NCBI GenBank assembly: GCA_003979345.1 | Contig: RYVZ01000002.1 | Coordinates: 105,845-169,844 of the forward strand | From: Lachnospiraceae bacterium | GTDB taxonomy: Bacteria > Bacillota > Clostridia > Lachnospirales > Lachnospiraceae | Length of the DNA stretch: 64,000 nucleotides | Direction: 5' to 3' | Part shown: one piece after another, positions 52,241 through 62,153 of the stretch | How positions within the stretch are numbered: the stretch's first letter is position 1 | Layout: each line of letters starts with the position of its first letter | Made by a program: the position numbers and the translations under genes | The notes under the pieces: generated by a model | Seen by the model: only the letters and a program-made list of their open reading frames with translations | What the model was told of the DNA's origin: nothing | Database searches by the model: none

Positions 52241-52711
52241 ATGTGGAAGTTACAAATGATCGGAGCGGCAATTTTGCTGCTCGGGATGCTGTATATCGTC
52301 CGTCTGGTCCGAAAAAGGAAAATGGAACTGAAATATGCGCTGCCGTGGCTGGCGGTTTCTTTTGCGGCGCTTATCGTAGATTGTTTTCCAAAACTTTTGT
52401 CCGTCCTTGCGGATCTTCTTGGAATTGCGACGCCTGTCAACGCGTTGTATCTGGTGGCATTTTTATTTTCTGTCTGTCTGTTGTTTGCCCTGACTGTCAT
52501 TGTGTCAAGGCAGTCTGAACGAATCAAGCAGCTTGTACAGTCTGCGGCGCTCAGTGAGGAGCGGGTCAAGCGGTTAGAGGCGGAACTCATGGGGAAAGCA
52601 TGCGACATGGAAAAGGAAATGCAGGGCAAGGAAACTGCTGAAAGTGCGGGATGCATGAGAGATATGCAAGCTGCGGACGATACGGAAGGTATGAAAAACG
52701 AAAGAACATAA
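52241..52711 (+). CDS. DUF2304 membrane protein
   Basis: A 156-residue protein with three membrane segments (about residues 5-20, 30-50 and 65-88) and a C-terminal coiled coil rich in Glu, Met and Lys. DUF2304 proteins accompany GT2 polyprenyl-phosphate sugar transferases and probably anchor them to the membrane. The tail beyond residue 110 is longer than usual and low in complexity. Confidence 0.8.
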   Translation: MWKLQMIGAAILLLGMLYIVRLVRKRKMELKYALPWLAVSFAALIVDCFPKLLSVLADLLGIATPVNALYLVAFLFSVCLLFALTVIVSRQSERIKQLVQSAALSEERVKRLEAELMGKACDMEKEMQGKETAESAGCMRDMQAADDTEGMKNERT

Positions 52712-52834
52712 CCGAAAGCCGGACCGATACGGAGAAACGCGGAAGAAGCGCAGGCACGGGAAACATGCCAAAATTGTGGTAAAAAAGAGGCATTAACCGT
52801 ATGAAGACAGCGGGGAAAGGGTATCACAAGCGGA

Positions 52835-54076
52835 ATGAACATCCTTTATGTAGCGCATGAGCGCAATTTGGGCGGCGCATCGAAATCTCTAATCACGATG
52901 GTATCAGATATGAAACAAAGGGGACATACGGTGGCAGTCATCCTGCCTTTTCGATCGGGGCAGGTCGGACGTTCCTTAAAGGAGGCGGGAATTCCGGTCA
53001 AACATATTTTTTTTGGATGGTGGATGATGCCGAAAGCCTGGAATCCGCTGCCTAAGTTTTTGTTCCGCGTATTATATCTGGCAGAACCGTTTGCAGTGCG
53101 CCGCATTGCATCTTTTGCCAGAAAAAATCATACACAGCTCATTCATTCCAATTCAAGCGCGATCGATGTCGGTGCGCGTGCGGCGCTGCGGTGTGCGCTG
53201 CCGCATGTGTGGCATTTCAGAGAGTTTGGCGATATAGACTACGGATTAAGTTATTTGATGGGAAGGGAGAAAAGTATGCGCCGCGCCCGCATCGTTCCGG
53301 GAAAGATCGTGTTCATCTCGAAGTGCCTGCGGCACTATTATGAGAAAGAGATTCCCGATGAGTGTGCCGAGGTCATCTATAATGGTATATCAGAGAAATA
53401 CTTAAACGAAAAATACGAGGCTGAACGAAATGAGACGGACATAGCGCAGATGAACAGTGCGTATAAAGCGCAAGGGCGTCAAGCGGACAATGCGCATGGA
53501 CAAAACACGGTCACGTTTCTGATTGCCGGAAATTTCCATGAGGGAAAGCATCAGGAGCTTGCGATTGAGGCTTGCAGGATCCTTCGCGAACAGGGTTTCG
53601 GCGGCTTTCTTCTTTTGATCGCGGGCGCGCCGTCAGCATTAAAGTCCTCGAAGTTGTTTGAGGCACATCTGCGTGCAAAAGCGCGGGAACTGCCGGAGGG
53701 TATGGTCACATTTACCGGCCATGTGTCTGATATGGTTAAGCTTAGAAAAACGACTGATGTGGAACTGGTCTGTTCCGGCATGGAGGCGTTTGGCAGGGTG
53801 ACGGCGGAGGCGATGCTTTCGTCTAATCCGGTGATCGGCGCGGACAGCGGGGCGACGCCGGAACTGATCACGGACGGCGAAAATGGGTTTTTATTTCAGA
53901 GCGGAAATGCAGATGCCCTTGCGGAAAAGATGCGCTATTTTCTGGAATGTCCGGAGGAAGTCAGCCGTATGGGGATAAATGCCTGTCGGTATGCGAAAGA
54001 GCATTTTCCGGCACGTCTCAACACGGATGCTGTCGAGCAGCTTTATCGCGGGCTGTTTGGTGGAGATAAACGGTGA
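52835..54076 (+). CDS. family 4 glycosyltransferase
   Basis: A GT-B-fold transferase of 413 residues: N-terminal Gly-rich YVAHERNLGGASKS, donor domain TFLIAGNFHEGKHQ, and the EX7E motif in GMEAFGRVTAEAM. It probably extends the surface glycan in the cytoplasm. The Shine-Dalgarno is weak and distant. Residues 205-225 form a hydrophilic insertion between the domains. Its end abuts the next gene. Confidence 0.85.
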   Translation: MNILYVAHERNLGGASKSLITMVSDMKQRGHTVAVILPFRSGQVGRSLKEAGIPVKHIFFGWWMMPKAWNPLPKFLFRVLYLAEPFAVRRIASFARKNHTQLIHSNSSAIDVGARAALRCALPHVWHFREFGDIDYGLSYLMGREKSMRRARIVPGKIVFISKCLRHYYEKEIPDECAEVIYNGISEKYLNEKYEAERNETDIAQMNSAYKAQGRQADNAHGQNTVTFLIAGNFHEGKHQELAIEACRILREQGFGGFLLLIAGAPSALKSSKLFEAHLRAKARELPEGMVTFTGHVSDMVKLRKTTDVELVCSGMEAFGRVTAEAMLSSNPVIGADSGATPELITDGENGFLFQSGNADALAEKMRYFLECPEEVSRMGINACRYAKEHFPARLNTDAVEQLYRGLFGGDKR

Positions 54077-54123
54077 TAACGGAAAATCAGAGGCAACGGG
54101 TCAAGGAGAGGCATGGGATTATC

Positions 54124-56664
54124 ATGGGATACATTCTGATTACGGGAGGGAACCTAATCAATAAAGGGGCACAGGCAATGACGTTCATTGCAGTAGACGA
54201 GATCAAACGGCGTTTTCCTGACAGGGAAGTGGTTGTGATCTCCGATGTGGATGCGGCAAGGAGCGACGAGGAGCTTTCCCGCTATCGCTTTTTATTTCGT
54301 GACAGCGTATGCCTTTTTGGAAGAAAATATAAACTGGTGCAGCACCGCTACGGCAGACTGGACCGGCACGGCGATGCGGCGCACATCCGCAGAAACGTCG
54401 AAATGATCGTGGACGTCAGCGGTTATACATTTGGCTCACATTGGGGTGTTCTGGCGAATTTGCTTGCGGCGTATCGTGCGAGACGGGCGTTTCGAATGAA
54501 GGTACCTATTTATTTTATGCCCCAGTCCTTCGGACCGTTTACATGGACGGGGCTGAGGCAGCGGGCGGTGGGGAGTATCTTAAAAAAGTGGCTTGGCTAT
54601 GCGGAAGTGTTTTATTGCAGGGAAATGCAGGGCTTTGAGCTGATGCGTGCGCATTATCATTTACCGTGTATCCGGTATGCCGCGGATTTGGTTTTGGTAA
54701 ACCGCGGTGTGGACAGGGAAGTACTTTTTCGGGATATGCCTAAGCAGACGGAGGCGGAGCAGGCAATCGCACAGATCAGACCGCACAGCGTCGGTATTCT
54801 GCCGAATGTGCGCAACGAGGACTGCAGTACGCCGGAAAAAATGAATGCGCTGTACGGAAGTATGATCGATACTTTTTTAGCGATGGGAAGGACGGTGTAT
54901 CTCATCCGGCATGCGGCGCAGGATCAGAAATGCTGTACCGCGCTTAAGGAGCATTACAGAGAAGACGGGCGGGTCGTGCTGCTTGCATATGAATTTGATT
55001 GTTTCGCGTATAGTGAGCTTGCAAAACGGTTTGACTATCTCGTGGCGTCCCGTTATCATGCCGTCGTACACGCTTATAAGGCGGGAACGCCGTGTATCGT
55101 GCCGGGGTGGGCGGTCAAATATCGGGAGCTGATGCAATTGTTCGGGCAGGAAGCATATGGATTGGACGTGAGAACGGCAGAGCCGGGCGATGCAAAAGCA
55201 CGGATCCGCCTGATGGAAGAAAACTATGAAAAAGAGGCGGCACTGATCCGGGAACGTCTGGGCGGGCTTCAGCGCGAAAATGTATTTGACGTTTTGAACA
55301 AATCGAAATATAGGAAAGATTCGGAAGATTCAAAGGATTCGAAATATTCGAATAACTTGAAGAATTTGAATCTTTCAAGCGATAGAAAGGATTCAAGACC
55401 TTCGAACGATACCCGTATCGAAGAAACAAAACGTGGACATGCGAATGTAATGGGGATCGCAGATGACCGGCAATGCGTTTCATGCGGCATCTGTGCAGCG
55501 GTCTGTCCGGCAGACTGTATCCGGTATGAGCGGAAAGACGGATATTATCTTCCGGTGATCGATGAGGAGGCATGCCTGCACTGCGGCAGATGTGCGCGCG
55601 TCTGCTATGGCGGTGCAGGGGCGGAGGCGGTTTCGTTCCAAAAGCCGCAGCGGGTATTGACTGCGCGTGCGAAGGAGGAACGGATCCTGCTTGGCGGGAC
55701 GAGCGGCGGTACGGTGACGGCGCTTGTGGAGCGGCTTTTGCAGGACGGCATCTATGATAATGCTTATTTGGCAGAGGCGTTTACCGACGACGGACAGCTT
55801 TTTACACGCGAATTTGCGGCAGGAGAGAATCTTAGCGGGACACAGAAATCGCGCTATGTGCCGGTATCGCAGCAATATGCTGTAAAGGGGATTTTGTCAA
55901 ATCCGGATAAACGCACGATTTATGTGGGAACTGCCTGCGCTGTTTACGGGCTTCTGGAGGCTTTGAAGATTTCCGGCAGGAACAGGGATCAGGTGCTGGT
56001 CATAGGGCTGTTTTGTGACCGTATGCAGACGTATTCGATTTATGATTATTTCAGGGAACGCTATAGAAGAAAAGAGCCGCAGCGAGGCAGGCTGACCGGA
56101 TTGTATTTTCGGGATAAGCGTGCAGGAGGATGGCCCGGCAATATGCGCCTTACGTTTGAGGACGGGAGCAGTATCGACGTCAGCGCAAAGGAGCGCATGA
56201 TCGTGAAAGACTTTTTCCGGGGGAGGCGCTGCGTGTCCTGCGGTGATAAACTGAACAGGCAGGCGGATATTTCCGTCGGGGATAACTATACAGGGAAAAA
56301 CAGCGACTGGCGAGGCTCTAACAGCGTTCTGATCTATACGGAGCGCGGCGCAGCGGCATGGGAGCACTGCGCAGATGTATTTGAGACGTTTCCGTCAACC
56401 GCGGAGGCGGTCTGCAAATCGCAGCATACGACATGGAAAGATGCATTCTGCTGCACACAGGACGGGCAAAGCCGCGTGGAACCCCAAGCGCCCGGCGATA
56501 TGAGAAACGGGAGACCGCAAATGTCCGATGATCTGAAAGAATGTCAAGCGATAGCGGATTGTGTGCTCGGTGAGCAGGGCGACTATTCTCTGATTGTAAA
56601 GGGAAAAAAGAAAAAGAAGCGTCAAATGTATCGGAAAGCATTGCGGGAGAGGCTGCATTTATGA
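54124..56664 (+). CDS. polysaccharide pyruvyl transferase fused to FrhB-type iron-sulfur protein
   Basis: An 846-residue two-part protein. Residues 1-400 are a polysaccharide pyruvyl transferase domain (PF04230 type: ILITGGNLINKGAQAM, VDVSGYTFG, YFMPQSFGPF, SRYHAVVHA). A hydrophilic Ser/Asp/Lys/Asn linker (about 395-445) follows. From Cys451 there are two [4Fe-4S] motifs (CVSCGICAAVCPADC, CLHCGRCARVC), then an F420-hydrogenase beta-subunit-like domain (PF04432 type). These two domains are often separate neighbours in exopolysaccharide clusters. The start is ATG 54124 (GTG 54073 possible). The stop overlaps the flippase start by 4 bp. Confidence 0.85.
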   Translation: MGYILITGGNLINKGAQAMTFIAVDEIKRRFPDREVVVISDVDAARSDEELSRYRFLFRDSVCLFGRKYKLVQHRYGRLDRHGDAAHIRRNVEMIVDVSGYTFGSHWGVLANLLAAYRARRAFRMKVPIYFMPQSFGPFTWTGLRQRAVGSILKKWLGYAEVFYCREMQGFELMRAHYHLPCIRYAADLVLVNRGVDREVLFRDMPKQTEAEQAIAQIRPHSVGILPNVRNEDCSTPEKMNALYGSMIDTFLAMGRTVYLIRHAAQDQKCCTALKEHYREDGRVVLLAYEFDCFAYSELAKRFDYLVASRYHAVVHAYKAGTPCIVPGWAVKYRELMQLFGQEAYGLDVRTAEPGDAKARIRLMEENYEKEAALIRERLGGLQRENVFDVLNKSKYRKDSEDSKDSKYSNNLKNLNLSSDRKDSRPSNDTRIEETKRGHANVMGIADDRQCVSCGICAAVCPADCIRYERKDGYYLPVIDEEACLHCGRCARVCYGGAGAEAVSFQKPQRVLTARAKEERILLGGTSGGTVTALVERLLQDGIYDNAYLAEAFTDDGQLFTREFAAGENLSGTQKSRYVPVSQQYAVKGILSNPDKRTIYVGTACAVYGLLEALKISGRNRDQVLVIGLFCDRMQTYSIYDYFRERYRRKEPQRGRLTGLYFRDKRAGGWPGNMRLTFEDGSSIDVSAKERMIVKDFFRGRRCVSCGDKLNRQADISVGDNYTGKNSDWRGSNSVLIYTERGAAAWEHCADVFETFPSTAEAVCKSQHTTWKDAFCCTQDGQSRVEPQAPGDMRNGRPQMSDDLKECQAIADCVLGEQGDYSLIVKGKKKKKRQMYRKALRERLHL

Positions 56665-58196
56665 GGAGTAAAAAAGCAATTGTGAATACCCTTGCGGGCG
56701 GTTTGGGTACGCTGCTTGTCGGCTTGCTGCAGTTTGTCGGGCGTGTTGTATTCATCCGCTTTTTAAGCGATGAATATTTGGGTATTTCCAGTCTGTTCAC
56801 CAATATTTTGTCCATCTTAAGCCTGACGGAATTAGGCTTATCTACAGCAGTCTGCTTCCGGCTGTATCAGCCGCTTTCTGGTGGAGACAGCGAGACGATC
56901 AAGGCCGTCATGCATTATTTCCGCAGGGCATATTTTGTGATAGGCTGGGTCGTGATAGGATTAGGAGCGGCTCTGCTTCCACTTTTGCCGCATCTGATGA
57001 CGGGAACGACCGGACTTGTTGACGTGCGTGTCGTTTATCTGCTTTATGTATTGCAGTCCGCGTTTTCCTATTGGTTTTGGGGATATAAGGCGATTCTGTT
57101 ACAGGCGGATCAAAAGCTTTATATCGTGCGTTTCTATCATGTAATCGCGAATCTGATCGTGACCGCATTGCAGCTTTTATCTTTGATGCTGTTTCGGGAC
57201 TTTTTGATCTACTCGGCAATCGGGCTGCTTTCGGCGGTGCTTGTGAACTTGTTTTCCGCGCGGGAGGTGGACAGGCGATATCCGTATCTGAAAGAAAAAA
57301 GCTGCCGAAGACTGGATAAAGAGGAAAAGAAAAGCCTGTTTCAGGATGTGTCGGGGATGTCGCTGTTCAAGATCAATACGACTATTGTTAATTCAACGGA
57401 CAATATAGTCATATCGGCGTTCATCAATGTGAAAACTGTCGCATTGTATGGAAATTATCAGATCATTATTTCAGGTATATCTCAGGTCGCAATGCAGTTG
57501 TTCGGCGGCGTGACTGCGACCGTGGGCAATTATTATGCGGAGGATACCAAAGAACATAATGAACTGGTATTCCGCTGTATTCAGCTTTTATGTTACTGGG
57601 TGTATACATTTTTGGGTATCGGACTCTTGCTCTTCTTAAATCCGGTGATACAGTTGTGTTTTGGCGAGTCGCGGGTTTTTTCGCCGGAGCTTGTCTTTTT
57701 ACAGGTGTTTTACTTTGTCATGAACGGATTTCAACGGACCTCATTCATTTACCGTGATGCCTGCGGTTTGTTCTGGAAGGGAAAAGCGCGTCCGGTAGCG
57801 ACGGCGGCGCTCAATATCGTGATCTCGATCGTGCTTGTGCATTACATCGGTCTTGCGGGTGTGATTGCCGGAACGATCATCAGCTGGCTTCTGACGACAT
57901 GGTGGTACGATCCGTGTCTCATCTACCGGCAGGCTTTTTCCATGCCGCCGCGCACGTATTTTGCAGGCTATGCCAAGGCGGTGCTTCTTTCGGCGCTGCT
58001 TGGTGCGTTTTGTATCGTGATTTCAAACATGATACCGTTTGGCGGTATCGGCGCGCTGCTCATTGACATGCTTCTATGCATGAGTATTCCGAATTTGGGG
58101 TATTATCTTGTATACAGACGGAGTGAAGAATTTGGCTTTCTGAAAAAGCTTGGGATTGCCAGTTTGCGTCAGATGGGCTACAATGGAAAAAAATAG
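56661..58196 (+). CDS. Wzx-type polysaccharide flippase (MOP superfamily)
   Basis: A 511-residue membrane protein with about 12-14 segments. The N-terminal pattern is GGLGTLLVGLLQFVGRVVFIRFLSDEYLGISSLFTNILSIL (residues 14-54) and the central one INTTIVNSTDNIVISAF, both typical of O-antigen/teichoic-acid exporters. It flips undecaprenyl-linked repeat units across the membrane. The start overlaps the previous stop (ATGA). Confidence 0.9.
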   Translation: MRSKKAIVNTLAGGLGTLLVGLLQFVGRVVFIRFLSDEYLGISSLFTNILSILSLTELGLSTAVCFRLYQPLSGGDSETIKAVMHYFRRAYFVIGWVVIGLGAALLPLLPHLMTGTTGLVDVRVVYLLYVLQSAFSYWFWGYKAILLQADQKLYIVRFYHVIANLIVTALQLLSLMLFRDFLIYSAIGLLSAVLVNLFSAREVDRRYPYLKEKSCRRLDKEEKKSLFQDVSGMSLFKINTTIVNSTDNIVISAFINVKTVALYGNYQIIISGISQVAMQLFGGVTATVGNYYAEDTKEHNELVFRCIQLLCYWVYTFLGIGLLLFLNPVIQLCFGESRVFSPELVFLQVFYFVMNGFQRTSFIYRDACGLFWKGKARPVATAALNIVISIVLVHYIGLAGVIAGTIISWLLTTWWYDPCLIYRQAFSMPPRTYFAGYAKAVLLSALLGAFCIVISNMIPFGGIGALLIDMLLCMSIPNLGYYLVYRRSEEFGFLKKLGIASLRQMGYNGKK

Positions 58197-58255
58197 AAAG
58201 TCAGTATTTACAAATGAAATCTATGATTTCATATGGAAAAAGGAGTGGTCGGGAT

Positions 58256-59104
58256 ATGAAAAAAATCATGATTACGGGCTGCGGAGGGCAGCTTGGCCAT
58301 GCAATGAACCAATATTATGGGACAAGCACGGAGTATGAATGCGTGAATACGGATGTCGGAGAGCTTGACATTACGAATGTGGATGCGGTTTTGTCGTTTG
58401 CGCGCAAGGTAAAGCCGTATGCGATCGTGAACTGTGCGGCATATACGGATGTCAATAAGTGTGAATCAGAAAAAGACCTTGCATTCCGTATCAATGCGAT
58501 CGGTCCGCGGAATCTGGCGATCGCGGCTTCCGAAACCGGAGCAAAGCTGATTCAGATTTCGACGGATTATGTGTTTCCGGGGACGGAAAACCGTGAGTTA
58601 AACGAGTTCGATGCGACGGGACCGGTCAGCGCATATGGGACGGGAAAGCTTGCGGGAGAACAGTTTGTGCGTGATTTTGCAGACCATTATTTCATTATCC
58701 GTACGGCGTGGCTTTACGGTGAGGGTAAAAATTTTGTGCGCACGATGTTAAAGCTTTCCGAGACAAACGAGAAGGTGCGTGTCGTAAAAGACCAGATCGG
58801 AAATCCGACCAGTGCGAAGGAACTGGCGGCGGCGATCGCTTATCTGCTTCCGACAGATAATTACGGATTGTTTCACGGTACCTGTGAGGGAAGCTGTTCG
58901 TGGGCAGAATTTACGTCTGAGATCTTCCGGCTTGCGGGAAAGAGCACGCAGGTGGAACCGATCACGACTGCGGAATATCCGACGCCTGCCAAGCGTCCGG
59001 CGTATTCGATGCTGGACAATTATATGCTGCGCATGACGACGGATTTCCGGTTTGCACACTGGAAAGATGCGATTGAAGAATATATCAAAAAAAGCTGCGT
59101 ATAA
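58256..59104 (+). CDS. rfbD: dTDP-4-dehydrorhamnose reductase (RfbD/RmlD)
   Basis: NADPH-dependent last step of dTDP-L-rhamnose synthesis. The 282 residues have the Rossmann motif ITGCGGQLGHAM, ISTDYVFPG and the YGTGKLAGE catalytic Tyr-Lys pair. ATG 58256 is set by homology, with AAGGAG upstream. rfbA, B and C are not in the window, so rhamnose supply must be completed elsewhere; a related 4-ketosugar reductase is possible. Confidence 0.9.
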   Translation: MKKIMITGCGGQLGHAMNQYYGTSTEYECVNTDVGELDITNVDAVLSFARKVKPYAIVNCAAYTDVNKCESEKDLAFRINAIGPRNLAIAASETGAKLIQISTDYVFPGTENRELNEFDATGPVSAYGTGKLAGEQFVRDFADHYFIIRTAWLYGEGKNFVRTMLKLSETNEKVRVVKDQIGNPTSAKELAAAIAYLLPTDNYGLFHGTCEGSCSWAEFTSEIFRLAGKSTQVEPITTAEYPTPAKRPAYSMLDNYMLRMTTDFRFAHWKDAIEEYIKKSCV

Positions 59105-59117
59105 GCGCAGCTTTTTT
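59091..59117. terminator. Bidirectional terminator between rfbD and the DUF3048 gene
   Basis: AAAGCTGCG (59091-59099) and CGCAGCTTT (59106-59114) form a 9-bp stem flanked by A and T runs. It overlaps the rfbD stop and can serve both convergent genes. Confidence 0.85.
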
Positions 59118-59161
59118 GTTGGAATTTTGACATATTAGAAGAAATGAGGAAACTCTTTTTA

Positions 59162-60325
59162 TTACTGAAGTACGATCTTATTCCATGAGTCGCTGGGTAT
59201 CAGTGCGACATAGGTTTTTCCGGTATTGATCTCAATCTGCTCTCCGGTCTGCTTGTCCAAATAAATGGTAGGGGACGTCTCGGACTCCTTGACCCATACG
59301 ACCTCAATTGCACGTCCGTTTGTGATATAGTATGCGGAGCGCTCGGACGTATCAATTGCATTGTAGATCAGGTAACCGTTCGGATCGAGCTGGGCAAAGG
59401 TGGTATCCTGCAACAGCAGATTCTTAAAGGTCAGCGGTGCATCGTCATGCTGTGCATCAAGATGTGCCTCCCCATATTCATAATAATCGTAGGTTCCGGT
59501 TTCTTCATTATAGATCAGTTTGGACTCGTTATGCGGGAATACGGCGCTGAGATCGACTTCCGTGCAGGCAATCGAGTCTGCATCGTCGGACAGGTCAAGT
59601 TCCGTATTGGAAAACAGATAATGAGGTCCTGGATAGTAGTCATTGTACTCGGTCGAATAACGGGAATTGCTGAAACGCTCTTCCAAATCTCCGGCGCATA
59701 CATATTCGGTGAACTCATAAGCCTTTCCATTTTTTACGCGTGTGAAGCCGCCGCTGAAGTTTGCCGAATAATTTCTGGCGATCCACTCGTCAATATAGAA
59801 AGGACCTCCGTCATGGCAGAGCACCGCGTTCCACTCGGCAGCCAGCATAATATTCGTCTGTCTGGTGCTCCGGATGCTTCCAAACCGTTCAATAGCGCCC
59901 CAGTCCTTTACAACAGCCATCAGACGGGTCACGCGGTTGTTCGCGGTACTGTTCATGATCTCATATACGATATCTGCCTCTGTCAGCCCGTAGTGAGGAA
60001 GTGCAATGGATTCATTATCGACCATGATCGCTACAGGTCTCTGATCTTTCAGATCTTCATCGATCCATTCATTGGTTAGTTCGCTGCGGTACATCCCCTC
60101 GCGGACTTCTTCTTCCTCAGGCGGTGCCGAATCGGGAGTAACATCTTCTGTACTGTCCGGTCCGCCGGGTTCGTCGATCTCTGAATCTACCGGTATGACA
60201 ATGCTTGAATTAGAGTTGTCCTGGCGGGTATCATTTTCTTTTTTGCCGCATCCTGCCACGGTGCCTGCCGCCATTGCCGTGAGAAGCAGAATGGCAATTA
60301 CTTTTTTACTGATGCATTTTCTCAT
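59162..60325 (-). CDS. DUF3048 lipoprotein (YerB-like)
   Basis: A 387-residue predicted lipoprotein: basic N-terminus, hydrophobic stretch and lipobox AGTVAGC with lipidated Cys26, then an acidic Pro/Ser/Glu linker and the two DUF3048 domains (RPVAIMVDNESIALPHYGL, YEIMNSTANNRVTRLMAV, GSIRSTRQTN). The molecular role is unknown. ATG 60325 has GGAGGA five bases upstream; 11 further codons upstream are excluded. It has its own promoter. Confidence 0.9.
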   Translation of the reverse strand: MRKCISKKVIAILLLTAMAAGTVAGCGKKENDTRQDNSNSSIVIPVDSEIDEPGGPDSTEDVTPDSAPPEEEEVREGMYRSELTNEWIDEDLKDQRPVAIMVDNESIALPHYGLTEADIVYEIMNSTANNRVTRLMAVVKDWGAIERFGSIRSTRQTNIMLAAEWNAVLCHDGGPFYIDEWIARNYSANFSGGFTRVKNGKAYEFTEYVCAGDLEERFSNSRYSTEYNDYYPGPHYLFSNTELDLSDDADSIACTEVDLSAVFPHNESKLIYNEETGTYDYYEYGEAHLDAQHDDAPLTFKNLLLQDTTFAQLDPNGYLIYNAIDTSERSAYYITNGRAIEVVWVKESETSPTIYLDKQTGEQIEINTGKTYVALIPSDSWNKIVLQ

Positions 60326-60408
60326 AATAATCCTCCATGCCGTTCTTTTGCAGCCCAAATAGATGTGAAAAACGCTGTTCTTTTGCTTTATAGCTGCATG
60401 ATATCCTT

Positions 60409-60437
60409 ATTATAACGCGGTAGCTGCAGGTCGTCAA
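60409..60437 (-). promoter_or_regulatory. Promoter of the DUF3048 gene
   Basis: On the reverse strand TTGACG (60432-60437) and consensus TATAAT (60409-60414) are 17 bases apart. Confidence 0.75.
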
Positions 60438-60480
60438 TGGTTTGCAATCCTTGTCAGAAGTTGTCAATAATCGTTTGATA

Positions 60481-62055
60481 TCAGAATTCGCTCAGCTTGA
60501 CGACAACAAATGCCTCTGTCTCTAAGATGGAGGAGGATGCCGGCCAGCATTCCATATCAATGCTTACTGCTTCCGCTGCTGCCGTTACTTCTTTGTCGGG
60601 CATTTCATAGCAAAAGCCGAGTGTTTCCAAATAGCCCAGAATCCTGCCGGTATTATGATAATTTGGATATTCGACCGGCACCCCTTCCACATAGGCAAAC
60701 TCAAATAAAGAGTAGCAGAGAAAGGAGGCGGCCTGTTCTTTGGTGTAGCAGGAACCGTTTCCTTTTGCCGTAAGGTGTCCGACAAAGACGACCGGCTTTG
60801 TACGGGCGGTGTCGCTGAATGTGTCCAGCCGCTGCATGATCTGTTCTGCGGTGATCCGGTCAGCATCCCTGATGACATCCTGCGTATAAAACATCCTCAT
60901 CAGCACGGATGACTGAAGAAATAGCAGAATGCATCCTAAGAGAATCCAAAGAGAACGCATGAGCTGTCTTCCGGGCAGATAAGAGGATATCAGGTGAACC
61001 AAAAACAGCCACATTGCCGCGCATACAAACGGAAGCATGCACTGTGCGCGGTATACGGTCGGCGTTCCCGTCACAAGGGCAAGGAAAAACGGGGATGCTA
61101 ACAGGGCGCATACGCCGATAAACAGAGAAGGCTTCAGCGCTTTCCTGATAAGAAGAGCGACAAAAGCCGCGGCTGCGGCAATCACGCATACGGCATAGGT
61201 AAGCGGATAAAAGACATCGGATGCAAGAAGTACATGTTTGACATATGCGAGCAGATTGCGGATGGTCCATGCAAGATCGCCTGAAAACCAGCCGATTTGA
61301 TCGGACAGATAGGAGGCGCCGCTGAAGAACAAACCGGAGATCACTTCATAGATTGTAAAACCAATGATAAAGTGAACGATGGACCACAGCACCTGCTTCT
61401 TTTGCGCCGCTGCAGCAGAATGTTCCGCGCCAAACAGATAAAGTGCGATCAAAAAGCAGATCTGCAGATTGGCCATGGACTGATATATGCCATAGGAGAA
61501 TACATCCAAAAGGACGGCAAGAGCAAATGCCGCCGGATTTTTAGTTTTCATAAATAGCAAAAAATAAGCAGACGCTGCAATGATCATCGCCATTGCCAAT
61601 ATGATTTCAAAGGACTGAAAACGGAACATGTACTGGTCCGCATAGGTGGGAAAAATGAAAAACAGACAGACGAAGATCAGGCTGATATAGCTGCGTTTTC
61701 CATAACCAAGATAGGAGAAGAGACAGCAGCAGCACATGGCGGCGATCCACATCGTGATCAGGAACAAAGCGGCGGAAAAGTAGGGGTTATACCATTTCAG
61801 TCCCGTGATGCATTTGCATGCGATCAGTCCGAATCTGCCGATTCCGCCCCAGTTATAAAAGGTTCCTGGATTGTTGAGGATCACTTCGGAATCCACATAA
61901 AAGTCGTTGGAATATGCTGCTTTTCCATAAACGAGCAGCAGAAGGGCGAACAATACGGCACCTAAGCCGCGATGCTCTCTTACGTAACGGGAAATTTCCC
62001 GAAGCGGAGCTGATAAATTTTGAATGAGTTGTCTGGTGTTTTGATTTTTATTCAT
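60481..62055 (-). CDS. GtrII-type membrane glucosyltransferase
   Basis: A 524-residue membrane protein with about eleven segments and an extracellular C-terminal part of about 130 residues. The pattern SNDFYVDSEVILNNP followed by YNWGGIGRFG matches the GtrII-like family, whose members move glucosyl groups from lipid carriers to O-antigen-type polymers. ATG 62055 is chosen (AGGA eight bases upstream); an ATG nine codons earlier lies inside a hairpin. It is 98 bp downstream of the DUF5722 gene. Confidence 0.8.
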   Translation of the reverse strand: MNKNQNTRQLIQNLSAPLREISRYVREHRGLGAVLFALLLLVYGKAAYSNDFYVDSEVILNNPGTFYNWGGIGRFGLIACKCITGLKWYNPYFSAALFLITMWIAAMCCCCLFSYLGYGKRSYISLIFVCLFFIFPTYADQYMFRFQSFEIILAMAMIIAASAYFLLFMKTKNPAAFALAVLLDVFSYGIYQSMANLQICFLIALYLFGAEHSAAAAQKKQVLWSIVHFIIGFTIYEVISGLFFSGASYLSDQIGWFSGDLAWTIRNLLAYVKHVLLASDVFYPLTYAVCVIAAAAAFVALLIRKALKPSLFIGVCALLASPFFLALVTGTPTVYRAQCMLPFVCAAMWLFLVHLISSYLPGRQLMRSLWILLGCILLFLQSSVLMRMFYTQDVIRDADRITAEQIMQRLDTFSDTARTKPVVFVGHLTAKGNGSCYTKEQAASFLCYSLFEFAYVEGVPVEYPNYHNTGRILGYLETLGFCYEMPDKEVTAAAEAVSIDMECWPASSSILETEAFVVVKLSEF

Positions 62056-62073
62056 TGTAATATTCCTATTAAG

Positions 62074-62113
62074 AAAATCCATACCACCGCATGAAAACGA
62101 TGGTATGGATTTT
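62074..62113 (-). terminator. Hairpin between the DUF5722 and GtrII genes
   Basis: A perfect 13-bp inverted repeat (AAAATCCATACCA at 62074-62086 with 62101-62113). On the reverse strand the 3' arm ends in TTTT followed by CTTAAT, so it is a modest terminator or partial attenuator. Confidence 0.6.
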
Positions 62114-62153
62114 GAAAGTCTTATTTTTCAGTTTGATTTCCGGTTACAGAGGA

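Noticed and set aside
47933..59104. Glycopolymer cluster as a mobile island
   Set aside because: No integrase, IS, direct-repeat ends or tRNA were seen at the borders. Variable gene content is normal for such clusters, but transfer cannot be shown from the sequence alone.
59447..60079. 210-codon forward open frame
   Set aside because: It is antisense to the well-supported DUF3048 lipoprotein gene, has no ribosome site, and its composition is that of a complementary frame.
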